Shown: positions 45,357 through 54,807 of the stretch, piece by piece
Numbering within the stretch: position 1 is the first letter of the stretch
Layout: each line of letters starts with the position of its first letter
Source: Ditibartonella apihabitans
Lineage (GTDB): Bacteria; Pseudomonadota; Alphaproteobacteria; Rhizobiales; Rhizobiaceae
NCBI RefSeq assembly: GCF_002007485.1
Contig: NZ_CP015820.1
Location: 62,001 to 126,000 of the forward strand
Reading direction: 5' to 3'
Length of the DNA: 64,000 nt
Made by a program: the position numbers and the translations under genes
The notes under the pieces: model-generated
The model's input: the letters and a program-made list of their open reading frames with translations, nothing else
Database searches by the model: none
What the model was told of the DNA's origin: nothing

Positions 45357-45845
45357 CTAGTTTGCTTTTTGCTTTTCCCGTTTCCAGTGCAGCAATTCAT
45401 CGAGCACGATCAGGACAGCGCCGACCGTTATGAAACTGTCAGCAAGGTTGAAAATGGCAAAGGAGAAAACACCGTCGATATGGAAAGAAATGTAATCTAT
45501 GACATAGTGAAAACGTATGCGGTCAATCAGATTGCCGATGGCTCCACCGATCACCAGCAGAAAGCCAAATCGCGAGAGTGATTTTTCCGGTCCTGCATTT
45601 TTCCATAACCAGATGACGAAACAGATAATGCATAATGTCAATGCAATCAGGCCCCAATCGGAGACTGATGACAACATGGAAAACGCAATTCCGGGGTTGC
45701 GGGCATGATAAAGTGAAAGAAATGGCAAAAGGTCGATCTCTTCCCCGACTTCCAATGTATTCACCACCCAATATTTGATCAATTGGTCAAGGCCAACTGT
45801 AATAACAAGTCCCGCTATAAGTGTGATGAGGGATTTTGCCTTCAT
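45357..45845 (-). CDS. lspA: Lipoprotein signal peptidase (signal peptidase II)
   Basis: Inner-membrane aspartyl protease that cuts lipoprotein signal peptides. The 162-residue protein has four helices, the first Asp-containing motif VTVGLDQLIKYWV near residue 20, NPGIAFSML near residue 52, and the catalytic block GGAIGNLIDRIRFHYVIDYISF plus FAIFNLADSFITVGAVLIV near residues 105-145, containing both catalytic Asp. It overlaps the methyltransferase gene upstream by 4 bases (ATGA), a coupling common in Rhizobiales. Confidence 0.95.
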   Translation of the reverse strand: MKAKSLITLIAGLVITVGLDQLIKYWVVNTLEVGEEIDLLPFLSLYHARNPGIAFSMLSSVSDWGLIALTLCIICFVIWLWKNAGPEKSLSRFGFLLVIGGAIGNLIDRIRFHYVIDYISFHIDGVFSFAIFNLADSFITVGAVLIVLDELLHWKREKQKAN

Positions 45846-46693
45846 GAACGGGCCTCTCGCGGGTCAAGCGTCAGGTTATGACGGCGGATTTCATAGAGCA
45901 TGACACCGGTTGCCACAGCAAGATTGAGTGAATCAGCACGTCCCGCTTGCGGAATGCGGGCAAGTTGATCGCAACTATCGGCAAGATTATCCGGAAGGCC
46001 TTGTTGTTCGTTACCCATAAAAAGAATGATAGGTCCTTTTTTATAGTCGATTGTGCGGTAGTCAACGGAACCTTTCAAGTGTGTACCAATGATTTGACCA
46101 TGAAATCCGGTGCGCCATTTTAAAAACTCGTCAGCGCTCATTTTAAAAAGCGGAAGGGCAAAAATCGAGCCCATGGTTGCGCGTACCGTTTCAAGGGAAT
46201 AGGGGTCGGTTGTATCGCCAACGAGTATCAGCCCCTTCGCCCCGACTGCATCGGCTGTGCGGATAATGGTTCCGAGATTGCCGGGGTCACGAATGCGGTC
46301 GAGTGCAACATAGACATCCTCTCCCTTGGCGTTAAAGGTCGACATGTCATGCCAGCGTTGTTCGAAAACACCAACCACCATTTGCGGATTGTCGCGCCGT
46401 GTTACGGATTCCATAACCTTCTGGTTTGCTTCGATGATGAGACCACCAGCGGCTTTCGTGCGGGCAGCCGTTTTTTCAATCAACGGATTGCCAAGACCGG
46501 CTTTTGAAAACAGAAGTGTGCGTATTGTCCAGCCAAGATCAAGAGCATCAATAATAAGCTTCAACCCTTCGGCCATGAAAACGCCTTCACGATCACGGTT
46601 TTTTTTAAGCGACAAGGATTTCATATCCTTGATGATCGGATTGGCAAGCGAAGTAATTTCTTTAACCTGACCGTGTTGTCTTTGTGTTGTCAT
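45842..46693 (-). CDS. TrmH/SpoU family RNA methyltransferase
   Basis: A SAM-dependent 2'-O-methyltransferase of the SPOUT class, probably acting on 23S rRNA. It begins MTTQRQHGQVKEITSLANPIIKDMKSL (283 residues from the ATG at 46693); a longer frame to 46807 overlaps the upstream gene and is not supported. The family motifs are RDPGNLGTIIRTADAVGAKGLIL near residue 130, FMGNEQQGLPDNL near residue 232 and RIPQAGRADSLNLAVATGVMLYE near residue 250 (trefoil knot). The start is two bases past the stop of the upstream methyltransferase and the stop overlaps lspA, forming one transcript. Confidence 0.9.
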   Translation of the reverse strand: MTTQRQHGQVKEITSLANPIIKDMKSLSLKKNRDREGVFMAEGLKLIIDALDLGWTIRTLLFSKAGLGNPLIEKTAARTKAAGGLIIEANQKVMESVTRRDNPQMVVGVFEQRWHDMSTFNAKGEDVYVALDRIRDPGNLGTIIRTADAVGAKGLILVGDTTDPYSLETVRATMGSIFALPLFKMSADEFLKWRTGFHGQIIGTHLKGSVDYRTIDYKKGPIILFMGNEQQGLPDNLADSCDQLARIPQAGRADSLNLAVATGVMLYEIRRHNLTLDPREARS

Positions 46694-46694
46694 A

Positions 46695-47849
46695 TTAAAA
46701 AATCCAGCGGCTAAAAAGAGAAGTGGAAAGCGCCCTTTTTGCCTTTTCTTCACGCAAAATAAGTTCACCCGATTCGATAAGTCCGCCAAGACCGGTAAAT
46801 TCGTCACGCATCAATTCGTGGATTGCAAAAAATGAGGCACGAATAGAATAGGCAGTCAATATCACGGCAATCGGATTATCAGACAAAATAGCGCGACATC
46901 GTTTGACCATTTCGGGCAAATGATCGAAAAGTTGCCAAACCTCGCCATGGGGGCCGCGCCCATAAGCCGGCGGATCAAGTAAAATAATGTCATAATGTTT
47001 GCCGCGACGCCCTTCACGTTCGACAAATTTCATCGCATCATCACAAATCCAGCGAATGGGGCGATCTGTCAAATGTGCAACTTCCTGATTTTCTTTAGCC
47101 CATAAAATAGCTTTTTTGGAAGCGTCGACATGGGTGACTTCGGCTCCCGCTCTTGCCGCAATAAGCGAGGCAAGACCGGTATAGCCGAAAAGGTTCAATA
47201 CCTTAACCGGACGGTTTGCTTTTTTAATAAGTTCTTCCATAAAACGCCAATGGGCATCCTGTTCGGGAAAGACCCCGACATGGCGAAATGACGTAAAGCG
47301 GCCGAGAAATGACATTCCATCCCATGAAAGCGGCCATGTCTCTCCAAGGGGAAGTTTCGGAAAATTCCAGCGCCCCATGCCTTCTTCATCGGTATTTCCG
47401 GTGAAAATCGCATCGACATCCTGCCAGTCTTTTTCACTTAATGCGGGTTGCCACAAAGCTTGCCCTTCAGGGCGAATAATGCGCAAATTTCCGTAACGCT
47501 CGAGTTTCAGGCCATTACCGCTGTCAATCAATGCGTAATTCGCGCTTGCTGCCGTCTCAAGAATAACCGGCAATTTTTCTTCGGGGCGTTTTCCTGACGG
47601 GCGCGGTAAAAAGCGGCTTTTCACTTCTACTGTGTTTTCACCCTTGTCGTCGCGCGGCAATTCTTTAACTGATCGCACCGCGTTATCCGGTGTGTGCGCT
47701 TTATAAAATTTTCCTGAATGATTGGCGCGCACCGCTTTCCGTCTTTCAGGCTTATCTCCTGTTTCGAGGGCCTTTTTCGGACTATAGGGAGCACCTTTGC
47801 GCGATATTTTTAATCCGCGTTTTTTTTCTTTTGGGTGTTGTGCTTTCAC
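46695..47849 (-). CDS. RlmI/RlmK-like class I rRNA methyltransferase
   Basis: A class I SAM-dependent methyltransferase related to 23S rRNA cytosine methyltransferases. The SAM-binding motif VLNLFGYTGLASLIAARAGAEVTHVD lies near residue 217, and the catalytic loop IILLDPPAYGRGPHGEVWQ near residue 283. It has 384 residues. The N-terminal 75 residues are unusual: very rich in Lys and Arg (KAQHPKEKKRGLKISRKG) with no known domain, probably RNA-binding. The stop is one base before the SPOUT methyltransferase start, so both are coupled. The exact target base is unknown. Confidence 0.85.
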   Translation of the reverse strand: MKAQHPKEKKRGLKISRKGAPYSPKKALETGDKPERRKAVRANHSGKFYKAHTPDNAVRSVKELPRDDKGENTVEVKSRFLPRPSGKRPEEKLPVILETAASANYALIDSGNGLKLERYGNLRIIRPEGQALWQPALSEKDWQDVDAIFTGNTDEEGMGRWNFPKLPLGETWPLSWDGMSFLGRFTSFRHVGVFPEQDAHWRFMEELIKKANRPVKVLNLFGYTGLASLIAARAGAEVTHVDASKKAILWAKENQEVAHLTDRPIRWICDDAMKFVEREGRRGKHYDIILLDPPAYGRGPHGEVWQLFDHLPEMVKRCRAILSDNPIAVILTAYSIRASFFAIHELMRDEFTGLGGLIESGELILREEKAKRALSTSLFSRWIF

Positions 47850-48308
47850 AATCGGGCGTTTTCCAATAAGTTTCAGGATGTTCTTTGTTTATAAAACATC
47901 TTTTTCAAAAAGGTATAGTTTTCTTGCACATTCGAAAGAAGGATTTAGCTCATGGACAACGCGTTCCACTATCACGACGAGCATAAAATTTTAGCATGAT
48001 GATTATTTTTAATTTTCGTTTATGCAGTCTTGAAAGATGCGGGAGATAGGCCGTTAATTCCCAAAATTTTTCTGAAACTTGAATGGCGAAAGCAATTTTT
48101 GGTGTCGCAAATATTCAAAAACAACGGATAACGGTGACCTGAAAAAGCCGGCAAAAAACAATAAAATATGCGCATAAAGTGTTTGAACCGCCACACGCTT
48201 ATAATCGCCGTATTTTTGTTCAAGGACGCTGGTCAAAATTTTAAAAAAATCCGCGAATAGAAAAGAAAGATGCGTGAAAAAATTCTGCTTGGCCAGCGGG
48301 CTTGATAT
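47850..48308. other. 459-base gap between the methyltransferase and lapA
   Basis: No gene with a start codon is seen. On the minus strand, however, the lapA frame stays open after its stop for about 85 codons (48308 down to 48054) with a composition that looks partly coding. I treat this as chance because no start, ribosome binding site or family was recognised. Confidence 0.5.
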
Positions 48309-48644
48309 TCAGGAATGATCGACAACGGTGAGATCTGTTTTCGTCAAATCCGGTTTTTTCGACATATCCATTTTTAGCCCTTGCAACTCGGTTTGTGTGT
48401 CTTTCAGGGCTTTACGAAAGCGATGTTGGGTAAACCAGACAGTTATTCCGCCAATAATAATGCCGATTATAAGTGCCAGAAACAGCCAGACAAACAGCGG
48501 AGCATGGTAGACAAGGCTGGTATCGGCTGTATCAAATGGATTGAGGCTTAAAGCAACGCTCGCCCGATTGGCAATGATAAAAGCAATCAGGATAATGCCA
48601 ACCGGAATCAATATAATCAGACTAACGATCTGCTTTAGGGTCAT
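48309..48644 (-). CDS. LapA domain membrane protein
   Basis: A 111-residue inner-membrane protein with the LapA (DUF1049) domain: two helices, IVSLIILIPVGIILIAFIIANRASVALSLNPF near residue 6 and FVWLFLALIIGIIIGGITVWFTQHR near residue 52, followed by a short coiled segment. In E. coli LapA helps control LpxC and lipopolysaccharide synthesis; whether this applies here is inferred. It starts 4 bases after the ihfB stop, so it is co-transcribed with it. In many Rhizobiales trpF and trpBA follow this gene; none is present here. Confidence 0.8.
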   Translation of the reverse strand: MTLKQIVSLIILIPVGIILIAFIIANRASVALSLNPFDTADTSLVYHAPLFVWLFLALIIGIIIGGITVWFTQHRFRKALKDTQTELQGLKMDMSKKPDLTKTDLTVVDHS

Positions 48645-48648
48645 GATG

Positions 48649-48930
48649 TCACTCGTTGTTCAAGCGGTCCCTTAATTCCTTGCCGGTTTTGAAAAACGGA
48701 ACCCATTTTTCTTCAACCGAAACAGATTCCCCCGTGCGCGGATTGCGACCGGAACGTGCCGGCCGATTTTTAACAGAAAACGCACCAAATCCGCGCAGCT
48801 CTACCCGGTTTCCTTCGGCCAGAGCCGTGGATATTTCGTCAAATACAGCACTGACAATATTCTCAATATCCCGTTGGAAAAGGTGAGGATTGCGGTTAGC
48901 GATAATCTGTACAAGTTCCGACTTAATCAA
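48649..48930 (-). CDS. ihfB: Integration host factor subunit beta, TTG start
   Basis: DNA-bending protein that with IhfA bends DNA at specific sites. The frame from a TTG at 48930 gives [26 protein letters not shown], 93 residues, the typical length, with GGAGG five bases before the TTG. The beta arm [25 protein letters not shown] is present, with the conserved proline. Upstream in-frame ATGs exist but would add residues not found in the family. lapA follows it. The gene usually lies next to sppA, which is absent here. Confidence 0.93.
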   Translation of the reverse strand: MIKSELVQIIANRNPHLFQRDIENIVSAVFDEISTALAEGNRVELRGFGAFSVKNRPARSGRNPRTGESVSVEEKWVPFFKTGKELRDRLNNE

Positions 48931-49335
48931 GACAGCCTCCAATTTTGATCGGCGCAGTGACGATCGCCCCTTTTTAAAATCCAAGGCCAATGACGATTCG
49001 CCGATCGATAGTCCCATGACTGGCAGGTATTTTAACTTCCCGTTTAAAAATTCTGCCAGTTGTCCTTAAACATTACAAAATATAATTGACGTGATAGTTT
49101 ATTGTCTGTCTATCGCATTTCGTCAACGCTCTTTAGTTAAAAAATATGCGTAATCATATAAAAATCATAGAAATAAGTGTGTTACCAGCTTTTTCCTCCG
49201 GTTAATCATGCAAAATCGATCAAATCCGGCAAATGTTGAATAGCGTTGAGAATTGCTCTAAATATTGAACTGGTATATGGAACTTCCTTATGGCGGTTAT
49301 TGTCGCGAAAATGGGCAAAAATTTTTAGGGGTATA
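48931..49335. other. 405-base divergent region between ihfB and lptC
   Basis: An AT-rich region between divergent ihfB and lptC. It must hold promoters for both directions but I could not fix a confident one. No coding frame is credible. Confidence 0.55.
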
Positions 49336-49983
49336 ATGGACGACAGTTCGGAAATTTTTTCAGCGAGTTATAAATCCGATGCTGTTTTCGATGCTGCTCG
49401 GCGTCATTCAGTACGTGTTCATATATTGAAATTTCTGCTGCCCGTCATTGCAATTGTTATTGCGCTGGTTTTCTCATGGTTCACATTTTTTGCAACTCCC
49501 GGCACAACTGATTTGGTTATTTTAAACAATGATCAGGGAAGCAACGGGCAGTTGACAATGACAGACCCCAAGCTTGAAGGCTATACATCGGACAACAAGC
49601 CTTATTCATTAAAAGCCAACAAGGCTATTCAAGATCCCCGTCATCCGGGCATGATAGAATTGCAACAGATTATTGCTACTCTTCCTCTCGGACAACGGGG
49701 CGAAGCTGCAGTCAATGCAATCGGCGCGTTTTATGATAATGTTAACGGACGCTTGCAATTTGATAAGCCGTTCGAAATCAAAACAAATGACGGGATGGTT
49801 GCCAAACTCGATTCAGCCGACGTGAATTTGTCGACAAGCCAATTGAGTACCGACCAGCCGGTTGATATTGTTCGCGGTGGACAACATTTGAAGGCAAACG
49901 GTTTACAAATACGTGATAATGGACAAGTGTTATTCTTTAATCGCGGTGTCAGTCTTGTCATCGACAATGCAAATGCGCAATAA
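49336..49983 (+). CDS. lptC: LPS export protein LptC
   Basis: Inner-membrane bitopic protein that passes lipopolysaccharide from LptBFG to LptA. The 215-residue product starts at the ATG at 49336 after an AGGGG site; the upstream in-frame start at 49246 would add 30 residues and is unlikely. One membrane helix, LKFLLPVIAIVIALVFSWFTFFA, lies near residue 36, followed by a periplasmic beta domain with YSLKANKAIQD and GQLTMTDPKLEGYT. lptA, lptB, rpoN, hpf and ptsN follow in the same strand, the standard Rhizobiales order. Confidence 0.88.
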   Translation: MDDSSEIFSASYKSDAVFDAARRHSVRVHILKFLLPVIAIVIALVFSWFTFFATPGTTDLVILNNDQGSNGQLTMTDPKLEGYTSDNKPYSLKANKAIQDPRHPGMIELQQIIATLPLGQRGEAAVNAIGAFYDNVNGRLQFDKPFEIKTNDGMVAKLDSADVNLSTSQLSTDQPVDIVRGGQHLKANGLQIRDNGQVLFFNRGVSLVIDNANAQ

Positions 49984-50039
49984 GGAATAAAATGCTTGTC
50001 TTTTAAAAAAGCGGTGTCGGTTTATTTGAGGATTTTAAA

Positions 50040-50696
50040 ATGAAGCCTTTAAAGCAGTACTTTTCTCACCTTGGTGCAGTCATGGCAACGGGATTGGCTT
50101 TCATGAGCCTCGGACAGACGCCGTCATTGGCACAACAAACAAATTTCGGTGTCAATCTTTCAGGTGGAAAAGAGCCTGTCGAACTCAATGCCGATAATCT
50201 GGAAATGCGCGATAAAGAAGGTGTCGCTATTTTCAGCGGCAATGTTTCTGTTGTTCAGGGCGACCGTATTTTGCGAACCTCAAAACTGATCGTGCATTAT
50301 GCCAAGGCCCCTGAAGAGGGCAAGAAAGATAAAACCGGCGAGGGGAAAGATAAAGACACAGATGCCAACCAAAATGCTTCGGCGAAACCGGCAGCAGCAG
50401 GTGCCGGAGGTCTCGGCTCGACAGGTGTCGAAAAAATGGAAGCCTCGGGAAAGGTTTACATCAAAACAGCAACACAGGTTGCAACCGGTGATGAAGGTGT
50501 TTTCGATGGTAAATCCAAGCTGATGGTTTTGACGGGCAAACGCGTCATTTTGGCAGATGGTGATAATGTGGCGACCGGTTGTAAATTGACCGCCCATATG
50601 GATACTGGAAAAGCTTTCCTTGAAAGCTGTAAATCAGCGGGGCAGAATGGTCGTGTATCGATCATTATGAATCGCAACGAACAAAACGGAAAATGA
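50040..50696 (+). CDS. lptA: LPS transport periplasmic protein LptA
   Basis: Periplasmic bridge protein of the Lpt machine. The N-terminus MKPLKQYFSHLGAVMATGLAFMSLGQTPSLA is a signal peptide, and the mature part has the OstA-like block PVELNADNLEMRDKEGVAIFSGNVSVVQGDRILRTSKLIVHY near residues 43-85. Between about residues 90 and 125 it has a low-complexity insert rich in Lys, Asp and Ala (KKDKTGEGKDKDTDANQN), longer than in E. coli, that splits the fold. 218 residues in total. It lies 56 bases after lptC and 8 before lptB. Confidence 0.9.
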   Translation: MKPLKQYFSHLGAVMATGLAFMSLGQTPSLAQQTNFGVNLSGGKEPVELNADNLEMRDKEGVAIFSGNVSVVQGDRILRTSKLIVHYAKAPEEGKKDKTGEGKDKDTDANQNASAKPAAAGAGGLGSTGVEKMEASGKVYIKTATQVATGDEGVFDGKSKLMVLTGKRVILADGDNVATGCKLTAHMDTGKAFLESCKSAGQNGRVSIIMNRNEQNGK

Positions 50697-50703
50697 GCGT
50701 TTT

Positions 50704-51507
50704 ATGTCACAAAGTGATTCGCAAGTGGCTTTTGAACAGATCGCCTATGGTGATGGTTCGGGCGACAATCTGAAGGAACGCCTCAAAGGGACACTGGCTG
50801 CTCGCGATTTAACGAAAACATATCGTGGGCGTAAAGTTGTCAAGGGCGTGTCTTTCGGGGTGCGCGCAGGAGAGATTGTCGGTATTCTCGGTCCCAACGG
50901 AGCTGGTAAAACGACATGTTTCTATATGGTGACCGGACTCGTCGAGGTTGATAGCGGTAGCATCGAGATTGACGGTTTTGATGTGACGGATATGCCGATG
51001 TACCGCCGTTCACGTTTGGGCATCGGTTATTTGCCGCAAGAAGCTTCCATTTTTCGGGGGCTTTCGGTGGAAGACAACATTAAAGCGGTTTTGGAAGTGG
51101 TCGAAAAAGACCGAAAGAAACGTGCAGAAGAGCTTGACGCGCTTCTTGATGAATTCAAGATTGCGCATTTGCGTAAGAGTCCTTCTCTCGCTCTTTCCGG
51201 TGGTGAAAGACGGCGCCTGGAAATTGCCCGTGCACTCGCTTCTCGTCCGAACTTCATGCTGCTTGACGAACCTTTTGCCGGTATTGATCCGATTGCGATT
51301 GCCGATATTCAGCAATTGGTACGCCATTTGAAAAGTCGTGGTATCGGGGTCTTGGTAACCGATCATAATGTTCGTGAAACATTGGGCCTTGTCGACCGCG
51401 CCTATATTATCCACGATGGTCAGGTTTTAACCCATGGGCAGCCGGATGATATTGTCACCAATGCGGATGTACGCCGCCTTTATCTTGGCGACCAATTCTC
51501 GCTATAA
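50704..51507 (+). CDS. lptB: LPS export ATPase LptB
   Basis: ATPase of the LptBFG exporter. Walker A is GPNGAGKTTCFYM near residue 62, the signature is LSGGERRRLEIARAL near residue 162, and Walker B is FMLLDEPFAGIDP near residue 182, with the H-loop at LVTDHNVRE. It has 267 residues including an N-terminal extension of about 25 residues typical of alphaproteobacteria. The gene follows lptA after seven bases. lptF and lptG are not in this window. rpoN, the usual next gene, is 876 bases away. Confidence 0.95.
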   Translation: MSQSDSQVAFEQIAYGDGSGDNLKERLKGTLAARDLTKTYRGRKVVKGVSFGVRAGEIVGILGPNGAGKTTCFYMVTGLVEVDSGSIEIDGFDVTDMPMYRRSRLGIGYLPQEASIFRGLSVEDNIKAVLEVVEKDRKKRAEELDALLDEFKIAHLRKSPSLALSGGERRRLEIARALASRPNFMLLDEPFAGIDPIAIADIQQLVRHLKSRGIGVLVTDHNVRETLGLVDRAYIIHDGQVLTHGQPDDIVTNADVRRLYLGDQFSL

Positions 51508-52383
51508 TCTTTATATCGCGTGTAACCTCTACCCGATATAAAATTTCGTGCTTTTTGACAGATTGACCGGACCGGCTCACGATTGGGTAAAGCTATTGTC
51601 GGTCTGTGGTACGTTATTTTGCGAAAATAAAAATTGTGAGCAGAGAAACACGGATATTAAGCCTGCAACACAATATAAATGGGGTGGCCGGTTTTTGTTA
51701 TTTCAAAGACTATCGTAAAAAGCGCATTTTCTGGAAGGTTGACGAATTCCGGGGGGCGATTTTCCAATATAGAGCTTTTGAAACGAGGCGACCGCATATT
51801 GGAGAAACATGAAGATATAGGCGGTTGCTTCCGGCATTTGGATAAAATGATATCGGCCAAGAATTTATCTGAATTGATGATCCGGATATAGAGGGCTTTT
51901 TGCCGGTTCTTCCTAAGTAAAACAATGAAAAGCGTTTTGTTGCCGATAAAGGTTAAAAGTCGGGAGGAAAAGAATTGCCGTGGAATTTTTTTAAAAACCG
52001 CTTATTAGCTTTATCATAACGCGCTGTATAAGTGTTTTGGATAACTTTTTAAAGATCGCCATATAACAGAAAAACAAGCGTCCCGAAAACCTCTTTATCG
52101 GGCTGTTTTTTCCTGAAAAATTGGAAAACTAGATCATCAGGAAGCGGTTCGGGAAAGCCATATAATTTTACTTTTCTGCGACGACATGGACGATTTCAAA
52201 TTGCGGACAAGGATTGAAGCTTGTTATTTTTCTCATTTTTTAGTTGACAAGCAAGGATCATACCATTTTCGTTAAGGAGAAGAATTTTAACAAATTAAAC
52301 GATCGAGGTTACAAAAACCGGTTCGTTTCGTGTGATGTTCATTGGCCGTTTCGCGTGGGGTCCATTGGGGAGGAATAAGGTTT
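51508..52383. other. 876-base gene-free region between lptB and rpoN
   Basis: Unusually long for this neighbourhood, where rpoN normally follows lptB closely. No coding frame is credible: short open frames at 51606-51891 have no motif or ribosome binding site. A weak hairpin, CCCGA/TCGGG with T-run near 52083-52112, may end transcription. The remainder is AT-rich; it could hold the rpoN promoter, a small RNA or relics of a lost gene. Confidence 0.55.
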
Positions 52384-53946
52384 ATGGCACTGTCACCATC
52401 TTTTGAGCTTCGTCAGTCACAATCATTGGTGATGACTCCCCAGTTGATGCAATCGATCAAGCTTCTTCAGATGACGGCCGCGGAACTTGAACATTTTATC
52501 GAGGAGGCTTTGGAAAAAAATCCCTTGCTCGAGCGTCAAAATGGGCAAGAGTTTACAGAAAAAACCGATAATGAAGCCATTAAAAATAGTGACGCGCAAA
52601 CCAATAATGTTTTCGACAATTCGGCTGGCGCACCTGAAAATTTCGAGCAAAATATCGATAGCGATCAAAATCTCTATGAGACACCTGATCCGGAAACATT
52701 ATCCAATATGTTCGATGGAGGCGATGAGGCTGTCTTTTCGCAAAAGTCTTCGCCAGAACATTTTGGGGAAAAAGAATATTCATCCGATTGGACGACTTCT
52801 TTCATTGGATCTTCGCCAATCGAAGATGTGAATATTGTCGAAACGGTTGCATATAAACCTGGCTTGCAGGATTTTGTTGCCGAGCAAATCGGCTTTGCAT
52901 TCAAAAATAAAGAGGAGCACGATATTGCTTGCTACCTTTCTTCCGAACTTGATGAAGCGGGATATTTTAACGGTTCGGTTGATAAGGTAGCTGATGAATT
53001 GTCAGTTTCAAAAACATTGGTTCACAATATTCTGAAACGTTTACAACAGCTCGACCCGCCGGGCATATTTGCTACTTCACTTTGCGAATGTTTGTCATTG
53101 CAACTTGAACGGCAAAACCGGCTTGATCCGGCAATCAGTGTCATACTTGATAATCTCCCGCTTTTGGCCAAACGTGATTTTGTCACGCTTTCCAGACTTT
53201 CCGGTCTCGAAGAAAGCGAAGTAGTCGATATATTGAACGAGATTCGCAGCCTCGATCCCAAACCGGGGACAGCTTATAGCGCATCGACACCAATCCCTGT
53301 CGTGCCTGATGTGATTATTTCCGAGAATCCGAATGGAGAATTTACCGTTGAACTCAATCGCGAGGTATTGCCAAAACTTGTTATTCATCGCGATTATGTC
53401 GTCAAAATCGGCAAGGACAATGTTGATCGCAGTTTCATCAGTAATTGCTACCAGAATGCCAACTGGTTGCTCAAAGCACTCGATCAGCGTGAACGCACAC
53501 TCATCACAGTCAGTGCAGAAATTGCCCGTCACCAGCAAGAATTTTTGCGTCGGGGCATTTCTTTTTTGAAACCTCTCACGCTGGCAACAGTAGCCGAAGC
53601 GGTTCACATGCATGAATCGACTATAAGTCGGGTAACTGCCAATAAATATGTGGCAACTCCGCGAGGCATTTTCGAAATGCGCAGCTTTTTTTCAGCGGCT
53701 CTGCAATCCACAGATGGCGGGGAACAGTATGCAACCGAAGCGGTACGTCAGCGTATTCGCAAATTGATCGACAGCGAAACTGCCGATCATGTGCTTTCCG
53801 ATGATACACTTGTCCAATTGCTCAAAAAAGAGAATATCGATATAGCTCGTCGCACCGTAGCCAAATATAGAGAAATGATGAATATTTCATCTTCAGTATT
53901 GCGGCGTAGAGAAAAGAAACGCCAGATTCACACAACTACAGATTGA
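52384..53946 (+). CDS. rpoN: RNA polymerase sigma-54 factor
   Basis: Sigma factor for nitrogen and other enhancer-dependent promoters. The start at 52384 follows GGAGGAATAAGG and gives 520 residues. Region I is LRQSQSLVMTPQLMQSIKLLQMTAAELEHFIEEALEKNPLLE near residues 10-52, an acidic Gln/Asn-rich region II follows to about residue 140, and the C-terminal DNA-binding part ends with the RpoN box ARRTVAKYREMM near residue 500. A longer frame start at 52342 adds residues outside the family. hpf and ptsN follow, as usual. Confidence 0.96.
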   Translation: MALSPSFELRQSQSLVMTPQLMQSIKLLQMTAAELEHFIEEALEKNPLLERQNGQEFTEKTDNEAIKNSDAQTNNVFDNSAGAPENFEQNIDSDQNLYETPDPETLSNMFDGGDEAVFSQKSSPEHFGEKEYSSDWTTSFIGSSPIEDVNIVETVAYKPGLQDFVAEQIGFAFKNKEEHDIACYLSSELDEAGYFNGSVDKVADELSVSKTLVHNILKRLQQLDPPGIFATSLCECLSLQLERQNRLDPAISVILDNLPLLAKRDFVTLSRLSGLEESEVVDILNEIRSLDPKPGTAYSASTPIPVVPDVIISENPNGEFTVELNREVLPKLVIHRDYVVKIGKDNVDRSFISNCYQNANWLLKALDQRERTLITVSAEIARHQQEFLRRGISFLKPLTLATVAEAVHMHESTISRVTANKYVATPRGIFEMRSFFSAALQSTDGGEQYATEAVRQRIRKLIDSETADHVLSDDTLVQLLKKENIDIARRTVAKYREMMNISSSVLRRREKKRQIHTTTD

Positions 53947-54099
53947 TTTTTGCCGATTGACTTATTGTTGATAAATGACTAGAAGCCGGCTTTAAAAAGT
54001 CAGTAATCCGGTCTTTTCAGGAAAAGACACGCTTTGAGTTGCTTCCGCTTGAAGATGTCGTTAAACTGCGGAGATCACGAATTATGAACGAGGTTTATA

Positions 54100-54684
54100 A
54101 TGAGCTTGCGCATTTCAGGAAAGCATATGGATATTGGTGAAGCTTTCCGTACGCGGATTGAAGACCGTATCAATGATGCGATTTCAAAATATTTTGCCGG
54201 TGGTGTCACAGGACATGTTACTGTTGTGAAATCCGGTTCGCGTTTTTCAGCTGAATGCGTATTGCATTTGAGTTCTGGCGCGGTGTTACAGACAACGGGT
54301 CAGGCGCAAGATCCTCAAGGCGCTTTCGATGCTGCAGCAGAACGTCTGGAGACGCGCCTTCGTCGTTATAAACGGCGTTTGAAATCACGCAGCAACAAGC
54401 AGAATGACAATACCGCTTTTGCCGAATATGCCTATCACATTATGGAGCCGGTGCCCGATGAAGATGAAGGCTTGCCGGAAGATTATGCCCCGACAATCGT
54501 TGCAGAAACGTCGATGACATTGCGCGATATGTCTGTCGCCAATGCTGTTGTCGAACTTGATCTGATGGATAATCCGGTGTTGGTGTTCCGCAATGCGGTT
54601 GATGGAAAAATCAATATTGTCTACCGGCGGGCTGATGGAAATATCGGCTGGATCGACCCCTCATCCATTACTAATAAAGCCTGA
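54100..54684 (+). CDS. hpf: Long-form ribosome hibernation promoting factor
   Basis: Ribosome-binding protein that causes 70S dimers (100S) in stationary phase. The N-terminal S30AE domain is MSLRISGKHMDIGEAFRTRIEDRI through about residue 105, with the conserved basic face RLETRLRRYKRRLKSRSNK, and the C-terminal dimerisation domain is VVELDLMDNPVLVFRNAVDGKINIVYRRADGNIGWIDP near residues 150-190. At 194 residues it is the long form, normal in alphaproteobacteria. It lies between rpoN and ptsN in the usual order. Confidence 0.95.
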   Translation: MSLRISGKHMDIGEAFRTRIEDRINDAISKYFAGGVTGHVTVVKSGSRFSAECVLHLSSGAVLQTTGQAQDPQGAFDAAAERLETRLRRYKRRLKSRSNKQNDNTAFAEYAYHIMEPVPDEDEGLPEDYAPTIVAETSMTLRDMSVANAVVELDLMDNPVLVFRNAVDGKINIVYRRADGNIGWIDPSSITNKA

Positions 54685-54807
54685 ATAAGGAAATTCCTTT
54701 TCCCCGTTTTTTCAAATTATGAGGAAAAGGGATTATCCAGACCCTCGATGTTCTTGGCTCGATGTCGCGAGCTTGAGAAAGAATTCGGGATGGAAAAAGG
54801 AAACCAC

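Noticed and set aside
48054..48308. lapA frame stays open for 85 codons after its stop (possible stop readthrough or hidden gene)
   Set aside because: No start codon, ribosome binding site or known family; the stop is followed by unremarkable bases. Open length can arise by chance in AT-rich DNA.
51606..51891. Small open frames in the lptB-rpoN gap
   Set aside because: No ribosome binding sites, no motifs, and overlapping frames on both strands; judged non-coding.
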